Shown: positions 24,780 to 37,241 of the stretch, one piece after another
Layout: every line of letters begins with the position of its first letter
Position numbering within the stretch: the first letter of the stretch is position 1
DNA from: Vespula vulgaris
Taxonomy: Eukaryota; Arthropoda; Insecta; Hymenoptera; Vespidae
DNA: 64,000 nucleotides
NCBI RefSeq assembly: GCF_905475345.1
Contig: NC_066599.1
Coordinates: 1,439,501 to 1,503,500 of the forward strand
Reading direction: 5' to 3'
The notes under the pieces: model-generated
Seen by the model: only the letters and a program-made list of their open reading frames with translations
Database searches by the model: none
Told to the model about the DNA's origin: nothing
Position numbers and translations under genes: made by a program

Positions 24780-25544
24780 GCCGACCCACGAACATAGTCT
24801 TATGTATCTTTACCGAACTCTTTAACATTAGTTTCTTTATTTTTTATTTTTTATCATAAAATGTTTTTTAATTTATTTATTCGTTTCTAACCAACATTAT
24901 ATATATGTTCGTGTATCTCTATTATCAAGGACAGTTAGCGGAAAGTGGTCAACCTAGTCGATGACTCACATATTACGCGATACCTATTTTATCTTTCACA
25001 TTCCCTTCCTATGCAGTTATACAGGATGAAAGTTAATAGACAAAAGATAAAATGGAATCAATAATAATTGTTTTATTTATTTATTTTTTCTATTAATATA
25101 GAATTCAACGACGAATAATAACGAGGTGAACAAATTTAGAAAGAACAAAAATAGAAAGGAACAATATTTTGGAAAATATCGTTCGAAGCGTATGTATATA
25201 TGTAGATATAAATAAAAAATTAATTACAACGATTTTTTAAATATATTAATTACATTACATTCGTAATGCATATTGATATAGAAGAAATCTACAAACGTGT
25301 AACACGAATGGAAGTTTACGATACATGTTATAATACGAAAAGTTTGAGAAATGATCCTAAAAATCATTTAATTAACAAAAATCAATTATCGAACCGATAT
25401 AGGTACTTCGATATTAAAATATTAAAATAAAAAAAACAAAAAAGACAAAAATCAAAAAAAAGAATAAGATTGATTCCGAAATGAGTAATGGTGGATTTTC
25501 AGAGTATGTAGAAAAATTCGAATCGATCGAGAGATAAATAGCGT

Positions 25545-25800
25545 AGGTGTTTGTTCCAAGGTATTGACGCGTCCCTTAAGAACCCCTTCGTGTCAAAGAG
25601 AACCACAAAGCGACCCACTTTAAGCTTGAGACCACTAGATCAGGCCCGGTATTCATTGCACGAACTCAACAGTGGCAAACTCGCTGACTTACAACCTGAT
25701 TCTTTCGGGTCCGATCGTCGTCGGGAATGCCGATTGGTTCTCTCCTGGTTGCTTTCACGAACGGAAAGACCGTTTATCGTAGATAAATACCTATCTACGT
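25545..25800 (+). other. GC-balanced island with an open frame, unknown
   Basis: About 250 bp with markedly higher GC than the AT-rich flanks. The plus-strand frame reads FQGIDASLKNPFVSKRTT...LSLRPLDQARYSLHELNSGK...LVLSWLLSRTERP, but no ATG starts it (only a TTG at 25551), and it degrades into lysine-rich simple sequence after 25840. The minus strand is also partly open. It could be a conserved regulatory element, a degraded mobile element or an exon; no family is recognised. Confidence 0.3.
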
Positions 25801-27719
25801 ATGTACGTTCAACGTATGTACGTTTTCGATCTATTACGAACTTGGAAAGGAAAGGAAAAAAGAAAAAAATCTTATTGAGATCCGGCACGGATTTCTTCGT
25901 TTTTCGATTTACTTCGATCGACCGATTTATTTTCTTTGAGAATCGTATATCGATCGAGTCACGCGAAAATTCATATAGTTTAATACAGCAACGTGTTTAG
26001 TCATGCGATAAGATAACGTAAGATTGATAAGAGAATTTCTTTCTTTCTTGCTTTCTTTTTTTCTTTTTTTTCTTTTTTTTTTTTTAATTATACAATATCG
26101 TCTGACACTTTTCGAGCTTCTGAGAATGATGATATTTTTTTGTGAGTTTTAAACGTTTCAAGTTCTGCCTTTCTTTGTTTTCCTTTCGTATTATCGTAGA
26201 TCCGGATTTATGAAATCATTAATTACGAGTTCTTGTAAGTAACGCATATATATATTTTTTTTTATTTAATTTTTATATTATTTATTTTAATATTAGATTA
26301 ATGGAAGATGTCGATATGACAGAGTCACGTGCTTGAAATTACGAATTTATATTGATAATTATTGCTAATGTCTTTGATCGATTGATAACGATCTAACGAA
26401 AAATATATTGATTCGAAATTAAATGAATTAACTTTATAAGGAGAAGAACAGAAAAAAAGGCGAACACAGTTTAATGTACTATTTTAATAAAAATTGGTAT
26501 ACGATCAATGTCCATGAATGTAATGTTAATTAACTTTAGTAGGTCTCGATATACGTGTTGTAAATTAATTTACTGATTCTAAGATCGATTGTGTCAACAT
26601 CGAATAGCATTAGAAAGCTTCAAACGTGCGTGACGTATCATTTCAATGAACGAAGAAGAAAAACAACAACAAAAAAAAAGAAAAAAGAAAATAGCAAATG
26701 ATAGCCTATCCTGTAATGAAATAATAATAGGTAATCATCGTTATTCGTCTGATAATTTTCATTAAATTAGAATAACGGTCCTCCATGTAAGATCTTTGAT
26801 CCGACGAGTTATCGATTATGTTTCCATTGTACGTATGTAAGAAACGTGATCAGCGAAACACCGGATCGATTAGTATGTCGGTAATGAACGTGCACTTATA
26901 ACGAACTTCATTCATACACGATTATGATCGTCGTATCGACATTTCCGTCGAACAATCGTACACTATTTAATTTAACAGGTGGGAATGATAAAACGCGAGT
27001 AATTAATTAAAACATGAATTTTTAATTAACGAATCGATCCACACGTAAATATATTTTTGTCAATTTAATATAGCTGACTCACGGACTTTCGTAAGAAAAA
27101 ACTTATGACACCGCAAATGTTGTATTATTTTTTTTTTTGTTTTTGTTTTAATGTTATCTTTCTTGTAAAAGCTAAAACGTAAATTTTTCGAATAACAAAT
27201 CACGACCTCGAATGTCGACCTCGAATCGACCTTTAAATTTCTTTGAAAAATCAATATCGTTTAATGCGACACGTTCAATACGATTGAAGTAATGAAATGT
27301 TATAAAAAATAGGAAGAAGAAGAAGAAAAAAAAAAAGAAAAATTATGACGAAGTAATCTCTTCATTTTTCTTTTTTTTTTTAGTTTATAGATAATTCTTT
27401 CCGTAAGAATTTTTAAACAAAACAATTTTGTATCGAAGAGATTGGTCGTGTCGATATTCCAAAAAAATTTGTTGCTTTTCTTTTTCTTTTCAACTTTGTT
27501 CCGTCTCGATATCCTCGAAAACGAGAACGTTTTCTTTCTCTTTCTAATTAAAACTAATTACATCGCAAAAATCTACTCGAGCGTGCATTTCACAATGTCG
27601 ATAAAAAGTATCTTATATACCGCAACTATGTCGGTAGAGAGCCTGGAGGCTTGTATTTTGAAGAGAGTTATGTAATACCTGCCTCAGGGTACGTGTCTAA
27701 CAAGTTTCCGTCGTTAGAT

Positions 27720-27753
<34 letters not shown>

Positions 27754-29910
27754 ATTAGAAAGAAACTAGCATGATTCTTCGAAGTATTCTGCAAATCGTT
27801 ATTTCTCTATTTCGCAATCGAGTTTGACAGTGTCTATTGTCTTATTTATATCGTCAAATAGCGAATAACGACAAATACATTTTTCTTTCTTTCTTTCTTT
27901 CTTTCTGTTTTCTTTCTAGTTTGCTTTATCATAATCATAGTATCATAGTTTCGTTGTAACGATGTAGTTAGAAGGTTTCATTAACGAATGAATTCCTTTA
28001 ATATTTTATTGAACGTTTGAAAGTGTTTAAAAAATGTAACTCTAGAATTTTCAAAGCAATATATATATATAATAAAAATAATCAATTTTTTGCAATTATA
28101 AGATTTGTAAAAAGAAAAAACAAGAAAAAGATCATAAACGTTCCAAATGAAATTTCACGATTACTGAAATCATACTTAATTATTACACAAGTGTTACTTA
28201 AAATCTAAGTCATTGTTGTTCATTACCATAGAATGGGATTGAATGAAAGTGTGCGTATGTGTCTATGCGTGTATGTGTAATAACGAATGACTTGGAAAAA
28301 ATAGATTGGTATTTCTGGTGTTAATTAAAAATTTACATTCCAACGTATGTAACATATGTATGTATGTATGTATGTATATATACTGCGTCATATAACACGT
28401 AATCATAATTACCAGGTGTTTTATTACGTAGGATAATCTTGCGCGTAAAAGTGACTTTGTACAGAGAAAGAGAAAGAGAGAGAGAGAAAGAGAGAGAAAC
28501 GTTCTAATTATTTCGAATAATTAACGTTCCACTTCAAGACGATTTACATTTGAAATTTAACGTTGAAACTCGAATGAAAACGATAAAGTTTCTCTATCTT
28601 TTTTTCTCTCCTCTTTTAAGTCGAGTTCACGAGGTGCGAATTATCCTTGTTCGTTTAAATTCAAAGGACATTTTTCTCTATTTCGTTTCGTAGGCGTATA
28701 GAAAGTGAGTAAGAGAGAGAGAAAGAGATGCTCGTAGAGAATCTATCTTATTACCACGATTACACGCACGTTCCATTAAGGATCGCAACCCAAAGGAGTT
28801 CTCGAGAAGGATAAGAATTATAGTTATCGTAAGAGATCCAAACAAATACTGCTCGCAAACTTAAGAAAATATGTCCTGACTAAGATACATAGATCCTTCT
28901 TTCTGCCATAATCTCTACCCGCATTCTACGTGACAATTTAAAGAATTTTTTTTATTTCTTATCTATATGTAAATATATATATATATATGTAAATATATAT
29001 ATATATATATATATAATTACCAGGATCTGTCGAGAAAAGTATAAAAAATTATAGTTGGAGGCTATATAGCTGAATAAATTTTTGTATCGTTCTGAAAATT
29101 CATTCTAATCTATTTGCAAAAATACTATATCTTTAATTATTTTTATATCGTTGTAAAAAAACATTCGAGATGTTAAATGAAGGATCAAAACGATCGTAGT
29201 GATTTTTAATTTCACTAGAATATAGTTTCTCTTTTTTCTCTCTTTTTTTTTATTTTCTTTTTTTTTTTTTTTTTTTTACTAGGAGCCGACATAAAAGTCT
29301 TTAATTAAAAGACCGTAGTTATGGAATAAATATTTCGTGTTCTTTTTTTTTTGTCTTTTTTGTCAAAAAAAAAAGTGTAATGAATTCGATAAGAATGCAA
29401 ATTTTCGTTGAATAAAAAATCGAAAACAACGTCGATTCGTTCGAAAATAGCTTATAGGAAAATAAAAATCTAATTACTTGCTATCTTGCAAAGTCCATCT
29501 CGATAACATTCATATCATTGTTCACAGAGGAATATAAATTATTATATATACATAAATAACAAAGCCAGACAGTTCCAATTGTAAACTTTCCATTATAAAT
29601 ACCATTATTTTCTTTTCTATCGTTTCATCAACGATATTGCCAAGTCGATGCTGACGAAGTCAGAAATACCAATCAAGAAAATCGTGTAATTTTATCAAGA
29701 AAAAAGAAGCTGTGGTACCTCCCCCCTCTCTCTCTTTCTCTCTCTCTCTCTCTTTGGTTTCTGTAATAGGAGGATACGTCACGCTGACTATGGTATGCGA
29801 TACGCGACGTAGATACGCGCGATTAAAGCGTGTTCCTTTAGTTAGTCCTTGCCATTTGTCATGCGTCGTCGCAAGTACCGTGTAGCACGCGACATGCGAA
29901 ATAAACATTT

Positions 29911-29917
29911 GAGAGAA

Positions 29918-29957
<40 letters not shown>

Positions 29958-30130
29958 GATCCTTGCAAGAGTTAGCAGTGTCCATATAAGCAAGCACCAT
30001 ATTCCATAGCTCTTGGTTACATCTCGAGTAGGTTTTACCGTGTAGCGTTACAAATAGCTCACAGTGCAGTCTAATGTAAACCCATGGAAAACTAAACGCC
30101 CACGTTTCCGATGTACCTACTCTCTCTCTC

Positions 30131-30207
<77 letters not shown>
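29911..30207. repeat. (GA)n and (CT)n tracts in inverted arrangement
   Basis: The GA tract (29911-29958) and a nearly pure CT tract (30118-30207, about 45 units) face each other across about 160 bp. Confidence 0.85.
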
Positions 30208-30210
<3 letters not shown>

Positions 30211-30829
30211 GTGGACGAATGGGTGAACGAATTTTTCCATTTAGTTCTCTACCGACATGATGTCTTCTAACAACAAAACACAACACAATACGACGAACGC
30301 TTTATTCAGCAGGTGAAATCTGCTTAAATTAAACTATGAATATATGAATATAGAATTATTCTTTTTTCTATCTCTTTTTTCTCTCGTTTCTTTTCTCTTT
30401 CTCTCTTTTTTTTTTTTTCTTTTGAGAGAGAAAAAGAACATTCGCGTGTTAAAGTTTCTCTTCTCAAACTTGTATCGAACGCAGATGAATATTTGGAAAA
30501 TAGACGCTATTAAAAAGTTAAGAAAAATTGTTTGGAAAGGATATTTAAAAAAAATTATTAAAGAAGCTTGATCCCGTCGGATATAGAAATGGAATTACGT
30601 GTATCGATCTCCGTCATCGAGGATATCGTTTAAAGGTAAACTTGACGCCGCAGAAGAGTTTATATTTTTATAGTTTTATAAAGCATTCCTAGCGATCAAG
30701 CTTGGCCACCGAGTTGTAACTCGTTCGTTTCCTAGCTACCATTATGGCGAACGTAGTTGAGGAGAAAAGGAGCTATTCCGAGTACGGGTACGAACTGGTA
30801 CGGAGGAAACGTTTCAAACAGCTTCTTAC

Positions 30830-30869
30830 GTTCTCTCTCTCTCTCTCTCTTTCTCTTTCTCTCTTCCTT

Positions 30870-30929
<60 letters not shown>

Positions 30930-30955
30930 TCTCTGTTTTTCTCTCTCTATCTCTC
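30830..30955. repeat. (CT)n polypyrimidine tract
   Basis: About 125 bp of CT/CTTT units on the plus strand. Confidence 0.9.
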
Positions 30956-32384
30956 ACTTCTTACTCTTTGAGCTACGACAAAGTCCTTCTATGGAAGAAG
31001 TGGAAAGACTTGGGAAACTAAAAAAGAATTAGACTACTCGATCCTCCATCTTTTTTTTCTTTTTCTTCTTCTTCTTCACTTTTTCTCTCTTTTCTTTTTT
31101 TTTTTTTTTTTTTGTAATTTCCACAACGTACGTTAACATCAAGAGATACTTATCGCATCGAATAAACAATAAGAAAAGTTTTAAAGAATGTATCTGATAG
31201 TAATTAATAATCATCGAAAAGATTCGTAGATAATAATAATAAATACTATTAATGATAGTTATAATAATCGATGTTAATTGTACTGTGAGTAATAATGAAT
31301 AAAGAGAAAGACAGTTAATAGTAGATAATAAAGAAATAAAAAAATAAGGAACATTGACATTATATTATATAACGCAAAAATTACATTAGATTAGATGGGA
31401 AATAACGTTAGTTGTAATGGACAAACATGAATTATTTGTCGGGTTAATATTTTATTTCTTTAGAATGATCGTTCTTTTCCGAAGGTGTCAAGAAGGATCA
31501 AAAAACTTGTCTCACCCAGCGGTGAGCGATGTTGACGTAACACGATTTGAAAGAGAAGCGAAACCATTCAAAGTATTCGTACGATCAGCTACGTTCGCGG
31601 TATGTTCGCTATCCCAAGTATTTTGGTTTCAAGATGCATAAGTTTCGTGGGATAAATAAATAAATCGTCGTATCGTAGTTACGTGTCTCTCGCGATTCTT
31701 ACGATCCTGTAGGTTTATATCAGGTTTCTTGAAAATTTCTGATTGTTTTAATTAAAGAGAAAACAAATTTAGATTTAAGATAAGAATCAAAATATTATTT
31801 AATGTATGATTAAAAAAAGAAAAAAAGAAGAATAAGAGCCATTGAATATAATAGAAATTTGTTTTCGTAAATTAAATTCTTATCGAATAAATAATAATGG
31901 ACAGGTTAATGATAAGTTGACTATCATACGATTCATATATCTATTGTTCGAAATCATTAGAGAAAAGGAAATAAAGGATAGTGTAAGAGGAATGTAAAGA
32001 ATCGATTCAACATTCGTTTCGCAATCGAGTTGAAAAGTTCGTTTGAGATTACTAATTAGCGATACCGCAGGTGATCGAACCAATCGGCAATTTAGCAACA
32101 TTCCTCGGGTAGTTTCCTTTGATGTAACCTAAGACGTTTCTGTTCTTAAGAAACACCGAGGTGAATTCGTAGAAGTCTTGTGACTGAACCTGAGCTTATA
32201 ATCAAACCTTCATAGCTCGTTAATCGATCATATGTAACTACGTGCGTATGTAAATATATGTAAATACCTGACATATACATAATAATCGTTTAAAAAAGTT
32301 CTTCATAATTTTCTTATATAATTTTATATTTTTTCTTATTTAAATCCTTTTAACTTCTAAGAACGATCACACGTCTCCGTGAAA

Positions 32385-32434
32385 CGAAGAGAATTCGAAC
32401 TCTCTTCGAGATCACCGACCTTCGAGATCTCGAA
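32385..32434. repeat. Clustered short palindromes
   Basis: CGAAGAGA (32385-32392) pairs with TCTCTTCG (32401-32408) over an 8-nt loop. Just downstream TTCGAGATCTCGAA (32421-32434) is a perfect 14-bp palindrome, and CTTCGAGATC occurs twice. A consensus-like splice donor GATAAG|GTAAGC follows at 32486. Confidence 0.7.
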
Positions 32435-33170
32435 TCGATTCTGTGTTTCCTGATCGGTGCACGAACCTGCTAGATACCCGATAAGGTAAGCGCAGGTGCA
32501 AACTTCCATGTAAGTTTAAACCTCGTACTTACGGATTCGTGGTAAAAAGAAAGAAAAAAGAAAAAAAAATAATTCGAACGATAGATTTACATCTGGTCTA
32601 AATTAATCGAATGAATCAATGAATTATTTAAACGAAGGAGAAAGAGAACAACGAAGAAAGGGAAAAAGAAGAAAACAGAAAAACCAAACGAAGAGAATAA
32701 TATATCGCAGTAAAAGCATAATCAACGTTACCCTTAGAAGAAGAATAATAAAGTTCCTTAAGATATATTCTGTTAGAATTAATAGATAAATATTAGAAAA
32801 TGATTTAGTAGCGCGAGGGCGTGCGATACTAACAAAAAGAACATACGCACGATGAAAGAACTCTCAACGGGGACAGACAGACAGACATAGCTCCTTTTCT
32901 CGAAGCAAGAGCTCTTGCTTTGGAGGGATAGAAGAAGGTAGGGCGAGAAAGAGAGATAGAGATAGATAGAGAAAGAGAAGAAGAGAGAAAGAGAGAGAGA
33001 GAGAAAGGGTTGGCCAGTGATCGGCCTTGGAGCTCCGTCCTTTAGGTGCGCGCGAGCGCACAAGCACACGTACGACCAATCGAATGAGCCCGCTGAGATC
33101 GTTCGCGCGACTTTTAAACACATGCATGAGAGACTCAGCTGCGTATACGTTAAGCTTCTTTCTCTTTCTA

Positions 33171-33182
33171 AAAGAGAGAGCC

Positions 33183-33228
<46 letters not shown>
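33171..33228. repeat. (GA)n microsatellite
   Basis: About 25 GA units after a short pyrimidine stretch. Upstream at 33046-33061, GTGCGC/GCGCAC forms a small GC-rich hairpin. Confidence 0.9.
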
Positions 33229-33229
<1 letters not shown>

Positions 33230-35909
33230 ACGCACGTACCAACCTACTCGATGCCGTGAGCATAGTTACACGGCTATTCCAGTGTGGAATGTCTGGCATG
33301 TCGCTCTCGTCAAATGCCCAGAAAATAAAAGGACTGCTTCGGCCACGGCCTTGATAGAACGTTTCCACAAGGTTCCCTGCGGGTAGGGCTACCGAGACCG
33401 GTGCTACGATGTTAAAGGGTCAAATCTCTTCTTACGAGGAAGAAGAAGATGACTCGGCATTCTCCTTTTACTCTTCATCTTTGTCTATTGTGTTGTGAGA
33501 TAAACGTTTATGTAAATGTCACTGTGTTTTGTGCTACGTGGAAATTACGTGATTTTCTTCTTCACGTTTTTAGTGAAAATATTATATTTGGGATGTGCGT
33601 ACGTGTATCATCGTATGTGTATCACTTTGTGTGATATTCACTTCATGGGTTTGTATGAGATCATTGGTTATTGAGATCATTTTTGCCTTGTGTTTTTGTT
33701 ATCTTTCTGAAAAATGTTTTTCTTGGTTTTTTCTTTTTTTTTTTTGCTCTTGTTATTATTATTATTAGTCATGTTAAGACTGGTGGACTTGAGGATAGAG
33801 ATAGATGTGAGAATGCACAGACGTTTTTCTGCGATAAATCACGTACGATTCTTTGCTAAGAAATGTACGTGAGATACAGAGCAGAGGAATGAGACAGAAA
33901 GAGAGAGAAAGAAAGAGATTAGGTATGTAATATTTTTTTGTTAGGATATCGTTTCGAGAACAACTGAATTTCTTAGAAAGTAAAGTAGAATTTCGATAGA
34001 AAATTGTCACCGGCTGATCGAAATTAAAAGAATATTTTAAAGAAACGAGATAAATATCTTCGAATTGAATTTGTATATTTTTATGAGTAAAAAAAAAAAA
34101 ACGGTACTGATTCGAAAACGTTTTTTTAATTTTTTTATTATCACGTTTCATTAAGATATCTTAGGTATCTCGATAAAATTGTTTATAAATTTTTGTCGGA
34201 ATAATTCTTAAGACCTTTCCTCGATTTTTCTCTTCGATATAATTCGAAAAGATAATATTGAAATTAAGATAAATTTTCATCGATAGAAAACATGATGGAA
34301 AACATGAGGAAAATGTATAAACAAAAAATTAAAAAAACAAACAATAATTCTACAGACAATTACAAACATATATATATATATATATATCATCGTAAAGAGA
34401 GAATCTTTTAGAAATGATTTTGAGGAGGCGGTAGATCCTTCCTCGTAGGAGCTACCTCGACCGGAAGTGCCAAGCGTACGCGAGCAATTACGAGGGTAAT
34501 CATGACCGGTCTTGGAGTATAAGAGTTAGAGAGAAACAGAGGGATAGAGAGAGAAAGAGAGAAAGAAAGAGACAGAGAGAGAGAGAGAGAGAGAAATATA
34601 AAAAAAGAGAAAGAACTGGCGACCAGGCGACGTTGTCCTGGATCGTCGTTGGATCGTTTTGCTCCGTGGATCCTTCTTCTGGCAATCTCGCTCGACTTTC
34701 CGGTTTAACCGCTCCTCCTTCCTTCCTTCTTTCTTCTTCTTCTAATCGCTCCCTTTCCTGCCGACCAATCCCTTCGACCTTGATCTTTTCTCTAACTACG
34801 GTCGATCGAGAGCATCACTAACCCTTTCGTCCTTTCATAACCATCCTATTCCTTCATATCGATCGCTTCATCGACGCCAGTCATGCCAATCGAAACGAAA
34901 TAATCGAGTAAAAATACTGTTGAATCATCTCGTCTTTGAAGATTTTTCTGATCAAAGCTTTATGATTCGAAAGAAAGAGAGAGAGAGAGAGTGTATTCTT
35001 TGCGTGAACGAATTTTCTTTGAAGGATCGTTTTGAAAGTAATTATAACTTTCCAGGGAAACTTTAGAAAAAAAGTTTAAATGGAAAATGTTGCGAATTCA
35101 TTTTGTGGAATTAAGAATAAATAAAGATAAAAAAATGTTATGAATTCTTCATATTGCTGAATCCTTCAGGAAGTTTCATCGCAATTACTTAATATCTTTT
35201 AACTCTTGACGGATAATCTTAATAATCATCTTGAGAAGAAAATGCGAGATGTTGATGAGCTGTTAATTTATCTACGCTAGATCATTTAGTAAGGCTTCAT
35301 TGTAATTTAATATGTTTTCTTTTTCTTTTTTCATTTTTCTTTTTTGTTACATTCAGTCATTTCAACGGCTAATTATAACGATGAAATTTCGAACGTAGTG
35401 AACTATCTTATACGTGGATCATTGCAAAGATACTTAGAATTTAGAGATAAATTTATACTAATGAGCTCCTCGTATAAAGATCAAAAGGGAAGAGGATGCT
35501 ATTGAATTTATATCGTTGAATCGTTAAATCCGTGAAATAAAAAAATTTGCTATATATAAAATTCTCTTTCCTGTGTATTAACGTGGTCTAAGAAAAAAGA
35601 AAGAAGCAAAAAGGAAAAGAATAAAATACATAAAAAAAAAAAAGATTTGATAATAGTCAACAAATTCTTCTTCGGACTCATACTTAAGCGAGCATCAAAG
35701 TAGGCGAAGGGTTAAACATTTGCCTTACGGTTTTACGATCGATGGAGAGACACAGTCTGTACGCATCCGTTTCGATCGTAACGGAGATTTATTTTCCTCT
35801 ACGTGAAAGTACGACGAATCGACGATAAATCTTGGAAATATAAATGTTTCATTTTACGATAAGTTCAATACGGAAGACCGGAGTTAATATCCGAAGCGGA
35901 TGTTGAGAT

Positions 35910-35911
<2 letters not shown>

Positions 35912-35949
<38 letters not shown>

Positions 35950-36141
35950 GCACATATATAAGATTGATAGAGAACAAGGAGAAAAATTTTTTATTATCTT
36001 ATCTCTTATTAACGCAATAAAAAAAGAGAGAGAGAGAAAAAAAAAAGGAAATGAAACAATTCCGGAAAGATATAAATATGATTTTATAAGTCCTCTCGGT
36101 CGCTTATATTTCATATTTTCAAATATCTCAGATGAATGAAA

Positions 36142-36190
<49 letters not shown>
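35912..36190. repeat. (TA)n and (GA)n microsatellites
   Basis: A TA array at 35912-35946 and an uninterrupted GA array at about 36144-36190. Confidence 0.9.
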
Positions 36191-36195
<5 letters not shown>

Positions 36196-36951
36196 ATTTA
36201 TATCTTCGATCAAACTATCTTGCATATTCTCTCAGAGTATACGGTTACGTCAGCGTGTGTATATCGACGACTGGTTAGCGGACGATAGCGAGGACTCCGA
36301 GAATTTTTCATGGTCGTCTGTCGATGTATCGAATGGTCGAAGAGATACGCGGATGGAAAGAGGATCTTTTTAAGTAAACGCCATTGTTGTTTATTGCACG
36401 GTGTTCAATGTCGATCAGCGAACGTGAGAAGGGAATCATTTGATAATTGGAAAAAAGGAAAGAAAGTAAATAAATAACAAACGACGACAACAAAAATAGT
36501 TGGACGAAAAAGTGACGGTAAAAAGTTTGAAAAAATGAAAAAGAAAAGAAGAGAAGAAAGAAATAGAAATCCTTGAAGGAGAAAAACGTCGATATTCATC
36601 GACAACGAGGAGTACCACCTATTCGTATAATCGCAGGATGTGTCGGATGGGACGAAAAAGAAGATGCTTGTTTTCGAGCCGTGACTACTTCGCAAAGTTG
36701 TCTGCACGGACACGGCCATTTACTACTCGTTAAAGTCGGCGTAAATCAGAGTAGGGAAGGAAGAAAAAGTATATCGCATCGAGGATGGAAAGAAGGAAAA
36801 AGTACTTAAGTCCTTTGCCATGTCTGACTCATCGGAGTCGCATTTTGCTCCGATGAATAGGATGGAACCTGGCCAAAATTGATGACACACGAGTTAACCA
36901 GCGAATTCGGGACTTTTGGATGATTAAATCACCCATTCAAAATATCTTGCA

Positions 36952-37105
36952 CAAAGAAGAAGAAGAAGAAGAAGAGGAAGAAAAAGAAAGAAATGAAAAC
37001 GAAAACGAAGAGAGAAGAAGAAGGTTCGACGATCTTTTCACTTTCTTCTTTTCTTTCATTCTTTTTTTCTTCTTCTTTTTTATTTTTTTTTTTCTTTCTT
37101 CCTTT
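36952..37105. repeat. Purine (GAA)n block followed by pyrimidine (TTC)n block
   Basis: GAA/GAAA units (about 36952-37022) face CTT/TTC units (about 37038-37105) across a short spacer, an imperfect inverted repeat. Confidence 0.75.
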
Positions 37106-37196
37106 CCTTTCAACGATCCGTTCTCGTTTCAAACTTGTTATGAAAGCAATTAAACGTGTCTCCATTTTTGAAAGAAATTTCTAAGCTAAAGGATAA

Positions 37197-37241
<45 letters not shown>

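Larger units (their letters stand above)
19875..25500. other. Gene-poor region upstream of the minus-strand PDZ gene
   Basis: No convincing coding exon. Contents are TTA/ATT arrays (about 20534-20567 and 20710-20780), a CT tract (about 20998-21070), the GA/CT pair at 21766-21957, CATA/TA arrays, an AAAT run (about 24547-24572) and GATC-rich repeats (24735-24779). 5' UTR exons and the promoter of the minus-strand PDZ gene probably lie in or beyond this stretch but cannot be placed. Confidence 0.6.
25801..32380. other. Gene-poor AT-rich region
   Basis: No supported gene. Contains T- and A-runs, TA arrays (28975-29016), GA runs (27720-27755, 28463-28498), the GA/CT pair at 29911-30207, and a CT tract at 30830-30955. 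The frame near 31420-31640 is more mixed in composition but has no recognisable motif. Confidence 0.6.
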
